DNA of 64,000 nt from positions 62,001 through 126,000 of the forward strand of contig JAGHQL010000060.1 in NCBI GenBank assembly GCA_020080175.1. Direction: 5' to 3'. The notes beneath the pieces are model-generated. The model was given only the letters and a program-made list of their open reading frames with translations. It was not told the origin of the DNA and ran no database searches. Numbering within the stretch: the stretch's first letter is position 1; each line of letters begins with the position of its first letter. The position numbers and the translations under genes were made by a program. Source of the stretch: Glutinoglossum americanum. Its lineage: Eukaryota; Ascomycota; Geoglossomycetes; Geoglossales; Geoglossaceae. Below, in pieces: positions 25,660 to 39,147 of the stretch.

Positions 25660-26012
25660 GGATACCTTTTATTCTGTGGATTCTTAGATTTGGGGAGAAC
25701 TCGGGATACTTCTGTATAATACGGGTGTCTAAACGATATCTTACAAAAACATTCGGTTCCATCTTGCGCGTTTTGTGACCATATTATTTGAACTATTTCG
25801 TTTTTCCTGGAGGCATTTCCAAGTGCTAGCTCATGTAGTATATGTATGCGGCTCAAAATTCGCGTCAAAGCCTCCAGTGTAATTGCTCATGCGAAGGCCG
25901 AGGAAGCGGAGGTTCGTGAGGCGAGGCAGGCCTTAAGCGTGGCCTCGTGCCTATACGCAACCACACCAGAAACGTATCTTCCGAGCTCACAGCTTCTTAG
26001 CGGAAACTGGGC
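25660..26012. promoter_or_regulatory. ost5-rad1 intergenic region with a possible overlapping uORF
   Basis: This 353-bp gap serves as the rad1 upstream region. An ATG at 25846 opens a 94-codon frame (25846-26130) that runs out of frame across the rad1 start. Whether the rad1 transcript includes it is unknown. Confidence 0.45.
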
Positions 26013-27128
26013 ATGGCGCCAGCGAATGGCGATAATGCGCCAATATTCACTGCCGCCTCTAGTTCTGCTCGCCAACTATTCTTGTTGCTCCGATGTGTTG
26101 GTTTCGCAGCGAAAGCTCAAGTGCAGATAACCAAGGAAGGTCTAAGGTTTACTGTGGAAGAATCGAGGGTCATGCAAGGTGATATCACTTACCAAGAACT
26201 ATAGAGAACTTAAAGGGAATGCCTTTTTTTCTGATAACTCTCTGTAGGACTCGCGTTCCTGGATAAAGCCCTTTTCACAACCTACAACTACCTCCCACCG
26301 CCCTCTTCCCTTGCCAACCAACAGACAGCAGCCGAGTCCAACGCTGAGGCCGAAGATGATGGTAGCGGTGATGATGAAAATGACAATCCAAGTTTCCAAA
26401 TATCCCTCTATGCTCTCCTTGAATGTCTCCAAATCTTCGGTGTCGACTCTAGGGAACGCTCCTGGGGGAATAATGGCCGTGATGGTGTCTCCAACTTTAG
26501 TCGCGCTGGCAGTATCGCACGAGGTGGGTCTGTCTTTGACAATCGCACCCTCGGCATGACGGGGGTCTGTAGGCTTAGCTATGCGGGGACCGGCGCACCC
26601 TTTTGCCTGATCCTCGAAGAAGCTGGTGTCACAACCACCTGCGAGCTGGTCACTTACGAACCCGAGATACATTACGATATTCCACTGCGGCGTGATGCGC
26701 TATCGCAGAAGATTATTATGAAGGCCTCTTGGCTACACGATGCGATCAATGAGTTATCCTCTACATCTCCAACCCGTCTAACAATCACTGCCTCCCCTCA
26801 GGCGCCCTATTTCGCGCTGTCCGCCACGGGACCACTAGGGAGCGCGACAGTACAGTTTAGTCGCGACCCACAACTACTAGAGACATTTGTTGTGACGCAG
26901 CGGTGCGTGAATACCTACAAATATTCATTGATCAAGGCCGCCAGTAGAGCCATGGCGATTGCTAGCAAGGTCAGCATCCGTGGTGACGATGTAGGTGTGC
27001 TAAGCTTGCAGTTTATGATCGAAGTTGAGGGCGGCGGGGTGAGCTTTGTAGATTTTCGGTTCGTACCGTTTGTGGCTCAAGAGGGAGAAGATGATGGAGA
27101 TGAGGAGAACGAAGAAGAGGAAGATTGA
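26013..27128 (+). CDS. rad1: 9-1-1 checkpoint clamp subunit Rad1
   Basis: Two exons (26013-26178, 26248-27128) join in phase to 348 residues. Rad1 forms the PCNA-like 9-1-1 ring with Rad9 and Hus1, which is loaded at damaged DNA and activates the checkpoint kinase. Family segments: PIFTAASSSARQLFLLLRCV at the N-terminus, ITKEGLRFTVEESRVMQGLAFLDKALFTTY, and the C-terminal half with YSLIKAASRAMAIASKVSIRGDDVGVLSLQFMI and FVDFRFVPF. An acidic low-complexity insert (AEAEDDGSGDDENDN) interrupts the first half, and the protein ends in a run of Glu/Asp, both usual in filamentous fungi. The gene follows ost5 on the same strand. Confidence 0.92.
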
Positions 27129-28355
27129 TTACATACCTTGCCAGAGGGGTCTCGCTTTCTCGAAACGTATACCATTCTGTCTTATTCATGTTACCCGCTC
27201 ATCCACCCCCCTACATTGCTTGGGACCTTGTACTCTACTGTATGTGTGCCGGATGCTCCTCCTAACGTTAGAATCCTGTAAATAGACGCCAAATCCTTCA
27301 CAGCAAGGCCAGGATAGGTCATCAACCTGGCGATGGGGGCGGAAAGGGATGTGTTGCCTATTTAGGGTGGTAAACGGATGATAATGTCACTACAAGTTAG
27401 AGCGCTGAGGATATCATTGAGGGTATATAGGCTTTTTAAAATGAGTGTATCGAATCTGGCTAGTGCCCGCGATATGCGAGACCGTCAAAAGGTGTAGCCA
27501 TCAGTAAATCAGGTACTACCATAAGGTATATAAGCCCTTGCCTTAATACTAAACCAAGATGCTTGGAAGCTCTATATCAGTGCACGGCTCGTGGGTCTTC
27601 TACATCCCCCTTGAAGGAATTCGAGTGGCTCTTGACTGCCTTTTTGCGCCATGAGGGCTAACGGGAAACTAATTATCTTATGGTAGAAGTATGGTAGGGG
27701 AGTTCGCTGATATTCCTTCGAAGGTGCATACAGCAGAGAAAAGTATGCTATTTCCATCCTGGGCACCAATTCCAATGAGTTGTCAGCAATACTTGACTCG
27801 AAACATTAGGGCAATAGGATATTAAGGATTCTACATCTGAATGTGGAAACGTAAATGCCCAAACAACCAGAAATCTGTTTGGTAGAAATTATCAATATGA
27901 CCATTTGCCCTGGTTGGACTTGGTTGGGTCGCAATCGGTTGCGCGAAATTGGTTTCTTGTCCTAATGAACTTCGGGCTTGACACGACACGCATCGCTCGC
28001 TTCAACACATCACACTCTTTTCATCCCTTCGACCTCCGCGTCTGCGAACACTCGTTTATCTAGCTTAATACGGCTCGACTAAACAATATCTCACGAGCAA
28101 AGAGCCTGTGCTGGTTGCAGAGCACCTGTTAGAGAGGTATTTTGCGTTCGCGACCCGATCTTGTTCACTACCTCCTACTTGGCGTGCGCGACGGTTTTTG
28201 GCGCCTCTTCGTATTCTATTTCGGTTCTCAAACGGATCGAAGACAACAGCCACAACCCGAAACACTACCTCGTGCGCTACAGCTACTAAAGGTTCGGGCT
28301 TCGATTTCCCCTGTCTCGCACGACATACGACTGAGGCTGCTCGATTGTCGTTGAG
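27129..28355. other. Intergenic, rad1 to RGS gene
   Basis: About 1.2 kb with no supported gene. It would hold the rad1 3' end and the promoter/leader of the RGS gene; the last 350 bp are rich in short direct pyrimidine runs. Open frames on both strands are short and featureless. Confidence 0.5.
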
Positions 28356-29582
28356 ATGGCGTCGCCGTACATGTCAGAGACACGCAGGCGGCTGCCAACG
28401 CTCTTCGAGGTTATCAGTAGAAGGACACTGCCGCCGGTTGATCTCTTCTCTTTCTACATCTTTATGCGGGATCAGCAGAGGGCTGTGGATTACCTAGACT
28501 TCTGGTATGTCTTAATCGCGAGAGCAGAGCAATGGCATTTACCGCTGTGCTGTCGCAGCTGATCTGTGTGTAACCTAGGCTTGATGTTGCGCAACATATG
28601 TCTCTCTGTAGACATTACGTCCGCGAGCTCCGTCGCTCTGTTCTCGTTGCGACCCCGGACCTTGAGAAGAATGGTAACGGTAGCAAGCGCTCTTCCCAAG
28701 CACTAGAGGGCCTTGGCGAGATCAATGACCCAGCGGGTCCTTCACATCAATTACGACCTGAAGAGAAGGATGCTGATCAACGACTCTCTGCCTTTCTTCG
28801 CAATAACAACAACAGTCAATCCCCCCAAAATAGCTCTGGATCTCGTGACAGACCATCAGTCGAGCGTCCTCCTAGACCTAGCTTCATGAGCACGCCCGAT
28901 CCACGCACCGATTCAAATTCTCCAGCCCATACTGTCGCTAGAGGAGACATTAGAACTTCTGCGGAGAAGATCTTATTCACTTTCCTTCTTGAAGGGTCTG
29001 AGCGGGAAATTGTGTTACCTCCTAACATGATGGCCAAGATCCAGAATGACATAGAAATTGTCGGGAGAGATGACCCTGAGGTGTTTGATGAAGCAAAGGA
29101 CTATGTCTTCCAAGCAATGGAACGGGAAGCCTTCCCCAAGTTCCTTCAACAGAAGGCACTTGGCAATATTATTCCACCAACCTCGTTCTTCCGGCTGATA
29201 ATCGGCCTACTTTCCCTATTCGGCGGCTTCTGGGCTGGATTTGCCATGATATTCCTTGATTACCCCCGCACCAAAAGGCTTTGGGTAAGCATATGATCCT
29301 CCCAACCACTAGTAGCTTCACCATTCTAACTACCCCGCTAACTAGCTAATTCTCCCTTTTTTCCTCGGCATCTACTCTCTCATCTCTCACCAATACTACC
29401 TCGATCCCATCATGGCCCTGGTCGGCTTCAGCGAATACACCATCTTCTCATTCTTCCGCATTAGAGAACCATATGTCCGCAAGCTACTCAACAAGCGATC
29501 AGCAACCATCCTTACGATCATCATCCTGATCTCAGCATGCCTCACCGTGCTTTTCGTCTTCGTTCCAGGGAAACGCCTTTGA
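28356..29582 (+). CDS. Rax1-like RGS-domain membrane protein
   Basis: Three exons (28356-28504, 28579-29284, 29346-29582) join in phase to 363 residues. The N-terminal part looks like a divergent RGS domain: LPTLFEVISRRTLPPVDLFSF, FMRDQQRAVDYLDFWLDVAQH, then after a disordered Ser/Pro stretch AEKILFTFLLEGSEREIVLP and AKDYVFQAMEREAFPKFL. Three hydrophobic segments follow: FFRLIIGLLSLFGGFWAGFAMIF, LILPFFLGIYSLISHQYYL and ATILTIIILISACLTVLFVF. RGS plus three C-terminal helices is the Rax1 layout. In yeast Rax1 marks bud sites with Rax2; filamentous relatives affect growth and stress. The assignment is by architecture and recalled sequence. Confidence 0.82.
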
Positions 29583-30637
29583 CGTGTGCATTCAACTGCA
29601 GGCAGAAGAAAAGCTTAATTACTTTCTTTCCATCTCTCTCCCATGCGTTCTGGTATTCTTGCATCTGATATGATCTCGTTTTCATAAGACTCTGGATGTC
29701 TTTTTCTTACTGTTTCCTCAGACCTCTGAAGAGAAGGTATTCAAGGGCACATATTATTGCTTGCATACTCGTCCCTCATCTTCTTGCCTTTATACCTGGG
29801 GCAGTCTAACGAAGGAAATGGCGAACTGCCTTGTCCTACGCGCTTTCTGCGGTCCCTCGATATCACACCCGTGTGCCTAATGTAAATAATGTCACGTCAC
29901 CCCCTTCGTCACTACATGACTTGCCCTCACTTTTCACTAGCTCCTCGTCAGTTATCAGAGGGAAAAAGGCACCCCCCATATCTTTCTGAATAGCGAATAT
30001 GGCGTTCTTGCTACATCACCCCGTCAGCCTTACTACACTACCTCCCCCCTAACCTCTGCACACAAACACGCAGATCTAGCCCCTGGATCTGAGGGCGCGT
30101 GGAAAAGAATCACATCCTGGGATAATCCACATGAGCGAACACCCACGCTTTTTTTTATTGCCCAATCTGCTGGTTTTTGTATTCTAAGGCTTACATCAAA
30201 TGCACATAAGTACGTAGAATAGAAAAAAAAAGACCAATATCAAAAGGATGAATTCGTGTGTTGGTGTATAGATTGCTTCCCATTTCTACAACATTCTGTC
30301 TGGGATCGCAGCATCTAGGGAGACCGGTTAGTATTCGGAATTAGTCATTAATCTAAACCCGATGCCTCGGCGGATACGGGGACAATGTCTGCTAACACGG
30401 AATCAACCACAACCGAAGAGATCTTGTGACTCCGCATATTAGCATGCTGTGACCCCAGTTATATAATTTGACAGCTAGGGACCCTGCTTCATTATTGCTA
30501 CATATATATATCCTGAAAGGTAGAAACGATAGTAGACGTACAGTACAAAAAAGTTAGTATTATAGTTGAAGAGATATCCGAAAGTAGTCAAATGAAGTAC
30601 ATAGAGTATGTAGATATCCGATATTATGTCAAAAGCC
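29583..30637. other. Convergent intergenic region, RGS / SDR
   Basis: About 1 kb between two 3' ends. It is C/T-rich at first and AT-rich near 30450-30620, where there are TATA-type runs. No gene was recognised. Confidence 0.5.
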
Positions 30638-31809
30638 TTACAACTCTGCGCTGGGGGTTGAGTCGTATGGGCTAATACCTTCCTCCCCACTTACCTTCCC
30701 AACTATCTCCTCACAAAATGCCCACAGCTTCCGCTGCTCCTCCTCATCAGCTGCCACTTTCGTGATCGCCTCACTTTTACACTCGCAATACCGCGAGGAC
30801 CACGAGAATAGTGGCACCCAGTACTCTCCATGCACGTCATCCTCGTGAACCCTCTTGCTGGCGGCGAGGAAGACCTGCGTCTTTGCTGCGTCCGTAGTAG
30901 AGTTGCCTATTAAATTGACGAAAGACTTGATATAGGGCTCGAGGAATTTGCCAACGGGATTGAGGGTGTCGCAACCAAGAGAGGTGGATCCGACGACGCC
31001 TAGGCCGACAAAAAGTCAACAGTTAGGGACCGCAATTATCTTTTAGAAGTAGTGAGAGGAAGAGGGTGTACCAGGGTGACAGGAGTTGACCTTTATGGTT
31101 AAGATGCCCTCAGCCCTTAACCTCCTATCCAACTCTCTCGCGAAATACATGAGCCCTAGCTTACTCACGCCATACCTTGCGAGTCCCCCTCTGATATGAA
31201 TGATGCTGGAGCCATCCTCGCCAGTCTCCCGTCTCTCCCGTAGCAGCTCTCCATAGTCAATCCTAGGTGCTCTCGCATATGCCATCGAGTTGACAACCAC
31301 AACGCTTGCCTCCTCTGCCTTTTTCATCAGCGGCAGTAGCGTTGTGATGAATGCATAATGACCGAGCACGTTCGTCGCGAACGTACTCTCTACTCCGTCC
31401 AGCCCTAGCGAATATGCCGATGTTAAGACGGCTGCGTTCCCAACAAGAATGTCGAGGCGTGCATTCTCGCGCGAGAGAAACGCATTCGCGGACTTTATTG
31501 CGCCGGAAACGGTAGAGAGATCTAGGTGGTGGAAAGCAATTCTGCCTCTAACATCAGGGGAGAGGCGAGCAACTGCCGCATCTATGCCAGAGGTGGCCCT
31601 TGTGGGGTTGCGGGAGGCAATATAGACTGTACATCCTTTCTGGGCAAGGAGGATGGTGGTTTCGAGGCCGATGGACGCTGCACCGCTGAAGAGACAGCGA
31701 GGGATCAGTGTGAGAAACTTCGCGCTTGAGGGGGAAAACCTTACCCGGTCACAATTGCGACCTTTCCAGTGAGGTCTTCAAGGGATTCTAGGTACGGATC
31801 TTCTGTCAT
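30638..31809 (-). CDS. Short-chain dehydrogenase/reductase
   Basis: Exons 31745-31809, 31072-31685 and 30638-30999 join in phase to 346 residues starting MTEDPYLESLEDLTGKVAIV. It is a classical Rossmann-fold SDR. The cofactor loop TGGAASIGLET stands in place of TGxxxGIG, followed by NAAVL, the catalytic region VVVVNSMAYARAP and the YGVSK (YxxxK) pair, then the CHPG loop. The segment after YGVSK and the C-terminal tail resemble retinol-dehydrogenase/WWOX-like fungal SDRs that reduce or oxidise lipophilic alcohols. The substrate cannot be read from the sequence. There is no signal peptide; it is probably cytosolic. The nearest neighbours are housekeeping genes, so nothing suggests a biosynthetic cluster. 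Confidence 0.85.
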
Positions 31810-32506
31810 TGCAGGCTCTTGGAGAAGTTCTGTCGTCGACGTATCACCTTATTAAGGGCAAGACCATAATATGGTCAGTTGGTTAAGATGGCCGGGGGAA
31901 AGGAGTACAGGTGATCCGGTGCATCTACCACGTTGTATGTCTGACACTTCGGATAGCAATGGCATTGTCGGGTTCTTGTGGTGCGGTGCATGAAGCTTGT
32001 CCCAGATGTCGCTTAAGTACACAGCAACCTGTCGGAGGGTTCTGCTGCCGAGTTTCATGACTTAGTGGTTCCGGATCATGCAATACCCCGTAGCAATAAA
32101 CAAGCTCAGCGCTCACATGTTGTTCATGAATCTTCTTTTAGCATGATCTACGTACATGATTTTTCGTTAAACCCTTCCCGATGAGAATTTTCCTCATGCT
32201 CGTCCGGGTATTGGCAACGAGCGGTCCATCACAGCAAAAGGAAAGTTGATCACCCTGGTCTATGCTCCTCCACCACCAATAATACCACCGACTATTCCCT
32301 CTCAAGAATTACCATTGGTCGATGGTGGAACAGGGATTTATTGATTGTGGGGGATGAGTGAAACGAGCAAAAGAAACACGATAAAGCTACCTAGGAACCA
32401 GACGCACTGTCCTGACGCGGAAATGATAGGGCTAACATAGGGAATAGTACCCTCTATGACAGCACGCGTGATAGAACGGCAAGCCGAAAGATGACGGGGA
32501 TAATTC
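31810..32506. other. Intergenic, SDR promoter / downstream of Ran
   Basis: About 700 bp. It serves as the SDR upstream region and the 3' flank of the Ran gene. Small open frames only. Confidence 0.5.
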
Positions 32507-33552
<1,046 letters not shown>

Positions 33553-34026
33553 GATGGATACCGTGAGGGTTGTAGATTTTGAGGATGGTGTTTAGGAAGT
33601 GAGATGACTTGGGCAGCGAGGAGGAGCTGATAAAAACTCCAAGAGAATATTAGACTAGACCCTTCTAGAGATGGGATAAATTACTAGTGAAAGAAAGGGA
33701 CCTCGGAGAACCTTGTCAAAGCGGTGTGTGGCAACAAATGAGGACACTACTACTTTTCTAGGGTAGATGTTGGCAGAAGTTGAGGCGGTGGGGCGAAACG
33801 GAAATCATAGTGGGTCTTGAAATAATAAACAAGACTCATATCACGTGACTTTCCCAACAATGAATCGATGAATGAATTTTCTACATTCTTACTGCTTCGC
33901 AAACTAGTAGTTCATTTACCATGAGAATAGGGTTTCTGCTAACTATGTAGCCCAAAGTTTCAAGTTGTCAAATTTCCGGCCTAAACTACCAATTCGTGTA
34001 TACTGAGTTCCCATAATGAAACCCTC
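33553..34026. promoter_or_regulatory. Ran promoter region
   Basis: This 474-bp gap lies between the start of Ran and the stop of the nas2 gene, both on the minus strand. The first ~300 bp upstream of Ran are purine-rich (GGTGAG/GAGG runs on +). No gene is visible. Confidence 0.5.
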
Positions 34027-34928
34027 TTAGAGAGGGACTAAAGTGCAGCCAAGCATACCCGATCCGCCCCAACCATGTCGGGGATTCAATTCCAATTCCA
34101 ACTCCTCATGAGGCGTGCCCTCACGCACCAGCTTCACAATCACGGTTCGCTAGAACCCGGTCAGGAAGCGCTTTCGAACAGGGCTTTAGGGGAGAGGGAG
34201 AGAGCAAATCTTAGTAAAGACAAGACATATGCTTACCCCTTCAGAGCTTTGAACGACATGTTTAACCCTAGAGAGGTTTTCATGATTGAGCCAGGTCACG
34301 TTGCCGAACTTGCGAATTTGATCATCCTGCCGCAAGCCGGCTTTCTCGGCAGGGCTACCCGCTACGACATTGCTAACTTTTGCAAAGGGTGTTTCAATAG
34401 CGGGAAGGATTGGCTCGGTTGGGGTTGCGTTCGGGACGGTGGGGCTAGACTCATGGACAAGCTCCCGCGATGTAATAGTAGATTGAGCTCGGGCGTGAAC
34501 CTCATGTAATTTGGCTTCAAGCAGCTGCATAATAACTTTGTAGTCATTGCGGATATGGATAATGCGGCTTCGGGTCGTGCGAACTGCAACGCATTAACTA
34601 TAGCTCTGCTAAATCTATTGATTGGGGGAATAATACTTTGGGTGACATCAAGGTCCGCACGGGGAAAGCCGTCGGGGGTAGTCAAAGGTGTAGACATATC
34701 CACATTATGCTATAGACATTTTTAGTACGTAGGTATGGAGAAAAATATTTATAGGAAACATACACTCTCAAGGACGCGGCTCAACTCTTTGAGTTCAGCT
34801 TCGACGCCTTGCTTCTTCTCAATGATTTGCATGATTGGGAGAGCGCCATAGTCTGTGCCATCCGCCCCGCGCCAGGAGGACGGTCCGAGCGCGACAGTTG
34901 CATTTTCCATGGCCATGGGCAGGCCCAT
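34027..34928 (-). CDS. nas2: 26S proteasome assembly chaperone Nas2/PSMD9
   Basis: Four exons (34764-34928, 34637-34709, 34237-34583, 34027-34149) join in phase to 235 residues. Nas2 (p27/PSMD9) holds the Rpt4-Rpt5 ATPases during assembly of the proteasome regulatory particle. The N-terminal helical domain contains MQIIEKKQGVEAELKELSRVLES and GFPRADLDVTQIRTTRSRII. The C-terminal PDZ-like domain has PFAKVSNVVAGSPAEKAGLR, QDDQIRKFGNVTWLN and the end motif NPRHGWGGSGMLGCTLVPL, diagnostic for the family. The start could be any of three nearby Met codons (34928, 34916 or 34910). The true exons are interrupted by introns of 54-87 nt, so no single long open frame marks the gene. Confidence 0.92.
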
Positions 34929-35848
34929 ACCTTTGCTTACACGAAGCAGAGCAAGGAAGACATGCACCGAGATATGTTTATCGAGAGTCGAAACTGCAGT
35001 TGATAATGGAAGCGGGTTAAATTTTCTCCGATAGCACGGGATTAGATCTTTCCATGCCAAGCCTATTATCACAAATACTATACTCTTTTAGTCAATACCC
35101 AAATCAAAACTCCAAGTGATAAAGAGTAATTTAGCTCTGATTCAACTTCATACCCTAAGTGGGGAAACGCAACATCGCATGCTTGGACTGTGGAACAGGT
35201 TGGAATTACCCCCTCTAGTTATAGAGTAGGTTAGGTGATGGGACGATACAAATAGAGAGTGTGTGCGTTGGTATGATTGTGCTGATGCTCTCATTGCGGT
35301 TCGTTTGGCCAACTATGAACCATGAACTCTTTTGATCCCATTCCTTAAATCGATCAAACTCCATTTATGTAATGACGAATAGCCTTTATAGCAAGACGAT
35401 CGCCCCAAACTACTATATGCTTGCTAAACTCTCCTCCTTTTAGAGCCTCATTTCTACATGAGCCGTTAATATATCCAAATCGGATAGGAACGCTCTTTAT
35501 CAAACTAGCCACCGCGATTCCATGGATGAATTGCCTATTATGGCGAAAACTAGGTGCAAAACTTTGGGCTCAAAGCTTACTACGTACGCTTCCTACAGGC
35601 CACTACTCTGCAGACAAGATGATATGGCTAGTGTGTTTCTTCTAATGAATTTCTTCGCATAGCATTTCGTGCGGCATAGACTTCTCATTATTTCCATTAA
35701 CTCCTATCCTACTGTAACGTCGTGCAGGCAATTATTGACCCCCCAAGTCGAGGCTGTTGCGCCACTCGATCCTCAATTGTACGCGTAGGGCTTCTTACCC
35801 TTTGGAAACGGATTTCGGATTTTTTTTGAACTATACCAGCTAGAAAGA
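34929..35848. promoter_or_regulatory. Divergent intergenic region, nas2 / RhoGEF
   Basis: About 920 bp holding both promoters. AT-rich in places. No coding or RNA gene signal was found. Confidence 0.5.
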
Positions 35849-38800
35849 ATGGCAGCCCTGCTGCCTGTGATCTCGCCGAGTTTGTTCAATGCGTCTTTCA
35901 TCAACATCCCATATGTCTGGCCTGGTGCGTCACTTCCGGATGACCTCTCAATCCGCAGTCCGTCATGCGGCTCGTTTGTATCAACGGCATCCGCACGACC
36001 TAATTCAGCTCAGGCGGGGAAAGAAAATGGACTGCCTCAAGCAGTGTCGCAGGTCATAGAATGTGTGGATGATGATGCTAGCTATAGGACTACCGTAAGG
36101 AAGCTGTCGGCCCATGTTTCTAGGAAGTCCAGTTGGGGGACGAATATCCCACCGCCGCTTAAGCCTGGCGGTCCACATTCACTGGAGAGGGAAGCTGGCG
36201 AACTCGAAGATATCGATTTAGACGCTGGGCTTGAACCACCTCAGCTGGAGACTGGGGCTGATAGTCAAGTCGAGTTGGAAGATGGTACAGTACCGGAGTT
36301 GCCCTTTCCTTATCCGTAGGAGTCCTCACACTTTCTTACAGGGCCAGCACCCAGTTCCGCCCCTAGACAAACAAACACTTACTCTGAAAAAGAAAACAAC
36401 TCGCGCCAGCCATTTTACCGTTGGATTGAAACCCTCAAACGCAAAAAAATTCGGCACAGAACGTCAATTCCTGGGTTACATAAGGGCAAGGCATATGATG
36501 ATCTCGACTCCTCTTCTGCCTACGAAAGCCACAGACATACAAAATCATCTTCATATTCCTCCATGGGGTTTGTCTCTGCTGTGAAAACTGCATCTATAAG
36601 TCTTGCAAGCTTTACTGGACCGTCTGCGTCTAGAAAGACTCGCCAATCTGCCCAGCAAAGAAGTGGAACAAGGAGTAGTAGGTTTTCTGACAATGAGGCA
36701 AGGCTTTCCATAGATAGTAGTGGTATGCCGGCAGCTGTAATTGATGAAGGGACGAGGGAGCGGGCTATTAAAAGGCGGAGGATATTGGAAGAGCTTCTTA
36801 GCACGGAGGAGAGCTACATTGCGGACCTGAAAATCCTGATCAACGTAGGCTACATTCCACCAAAACCGGAGATTAGCACTAACACTCGAAGGTGTATTTC
36901 ACGTTGCTTGCATCTGTCCCAACTCTGTCGCAAAACACCAGGTCCTCAATTCACCGCAACGTTAACGAAATATTACAGCTACACGAAGAGCTCTTCTGTG
37001 AACTCTACCAGGTTATCTCCGGCTCTTCAAGGAACCATATGCGACCAGAAGGGGCTTCAGGCGCGCAATCAAGGGGACACCTACGGTGGCGCAGTCTGGA
37101 TGTCTTGCCGGAAGCTGGCGGAGAATTGAGAAATATCAGGAAAGCCCGGCGTTCAGCTGACTATGGTCGTCCTGTAAACAAGCACAGTGTTACACCAACT
37201 GCGGAGCCAAAGGTTGCTGCAGATGTGGCAAGGGTTTTTGATAAAATGGTAACAGCCCACGAGAAGCTTCAGTAGTTTATATGTGAAGTGATGAGACACT
37301 AATGAGTTGACCGGCAAAATAGATGAAACGTTTCTTTACGTATGAGGAATACGGTGCAAAGTATGAATTGATGCTACAAGATGTTGCTTCTACTTACAAA
37401 ACCGTCCCTTCATGGCAGGCCTATGAGAAAGGCATTGAATCATTAGCGAGCTTCTTAACTTCAATCAATAACCGCGAGGCTTATAGCAAAAAGGGCCTGA
37501 CATTCAGTGATCTTTTGATTAAGGTATTGTATAACCTCCCTACCCACGGGCCGTCTGGTCTAATCAAGGGTTGGTCACCCGCAGCCGATTCAACGCATTT
37601 GCAAATATCCACTTCTCTTCGCCGATCTCTATAAGGAGACACCGGTTTACGACTGTCCTGAGTCACATCGGGAGCTTGAAAAGGTTCTCTATCGGCTTAG
37701 GGAAACAACACGAGAGATCAATCGTGCAACAGACGACCCAAGAATGAGAGACCGAATCGAAAAGACATGGCTCTTACAGGATAGGCTCACTTTCAAAGAG
37801 CAGGTAAGGAAAAGCGAAGCCTCTTCTGTAAGTTTTCCTGGCTGAGTATTCCGGTTTGGTAGCCTGAGCCGTCTCCTGCGGTTGCCCTTCGATTACTTGG
37901 TCACATCCTACTCTGCGGCGTCCTCCATGTGACATGGCAAAGTAGTGGAGGTATAAATGGTGAATACATGGCCTGTATGCTTTTTAGGTCGCGCTTGTTG
38001 CTGGCGACTGTCAAGAAGGCCGAGCCAACTTACACTGTAGCTGTCGCAATTAATCTGGCAGATCTGAAGCTTGAAGAAGCGGATAATGGCAGAGGTAATG
38101 ACCAACAAAAGAGTGGTTCTCTAATTACTAATAACGCTTCTAGGTTTGCAGTGCCACTCATCCCTTTATTCCTGGAAAGTTATTTTTGAATCTGATCACC
38201 GTCTGTTTGAGCTCATTCTTAGTGCTTGCTCAGCCAAGGAAGAAGAGACATGGAGGTTTAGTCTGGCCGAAAGATCTGCAGCTGAGAGTCGAGACTGTTT
38301 TGATGGGGAACCTCACTCACCTGATATATTTGACTCGCTCTCTGTAGACATTAAGCCTCTAGGAAATGTCTTCGGCCAGCTTGGAACTCTGGCTCGACGA
38401 ATATCGCTACATCGAGCAGGCACAATTGGCCCAAAGGCCAGTTTGAGTCAGGTTGTAATCAGAAATACTCATGCACTAAGAGATGGGCAAGACCACATGG
38501 TCCCGGCACCTCCACCAATTAATAGGTCATACTCAACAATCCACACTAACCGTATTCAAATTGTTTCACCGAAGCGATCAGAGAGAGTGCGCTTGGAAAG
38601 TGCACTCGCGGATGTCTGGACCCGTGACATGATCCCATATCCAGGGATGAGCACTAAGCGCGGTGATCATACCATCAGAGCCTCAGCATCTTCAATGATA
38701 CGGAAGCTGAGCATAGCAAGCATCACCGGTAGCTTCGGCAAGAGGTCAGCTAGTTATCAGAGTCTCATAAATGCTCCAGAAGGTGGGGATTGCACCTCAT

Positions 38801-39147
38801 CGGACGGAGTGACTCATGTGCAATCTAAAAGTTCTGAACATACCGACCTCAACAGAGTCAGTCTCAGTGACAGCCTGCGGACGAAAAGGGGCCAATCCAG
38901 TCGCAGACTATATCAGCCGTTGCCACCATCGAGAACGAGTTCTGCTAGCGGGTTCAAGAGGTCAAAGAGTGCTCGCACTTTGCAGGCTGTTAAGGTCTCC
39001 AACCCTCGGGCTCCTGGCAATATGGTTGCGAAAGAGAATGAGAAGGTTGGTAAGGAGGCCGACCGTAACGTGAGAAAGCGATGGAGCAATCCATCAGGTT
39101 TAGGGAAAGCGTTCTCTAGTGAGGGAATCCGGAAGCTTTTCATATAG
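35849..39147 (+). CDS. Dbl-homology Rho guanine-nucleotide exchange factor
   Basis: Seven exons (35849-36284, 36342-36844, 36892-37248, 37323-37523, 37585-37803, 37863-38094, 38144-39147) join in phase to 983 residues. The DH domain runs from RRRILEELLSTEESYIADLK, through VNEILQLHEELFCELYQVI and a variable loop, to FFTYEEYGAKYELM, LTFSDLLIKPIQRICKYPLLF (the conserved CR3 helix) and ELEKVLYRLRETTREINRAT. A PH-like module follows: LGHILLCGVLHVTWQ, YMACMLFRSRLLLATVKK and SLYSWKVIFESDHRLFELILSAC. The first ~300 residues and last ~330 are low in complexity and basic. DH proteins load GTP on Rho/Cdc42 GTPases to direct actin and wall growth. Which GTPase it serves cannot be read here. Confidence 0.88.

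Noticed and set aside
30638-31809. SDR gene as part of a secondary-metabolite cluster
   Set aside because: No synthase, P450, transporter or cluster regulator nearby; the neighbours are Ran and Nas2.
34075-34509. 144-codon plus-strand frame
   Set aside because: It is the antisense shadow of the nas2 exons, whose PDZ-type reading on the minus strand explains the sequence.
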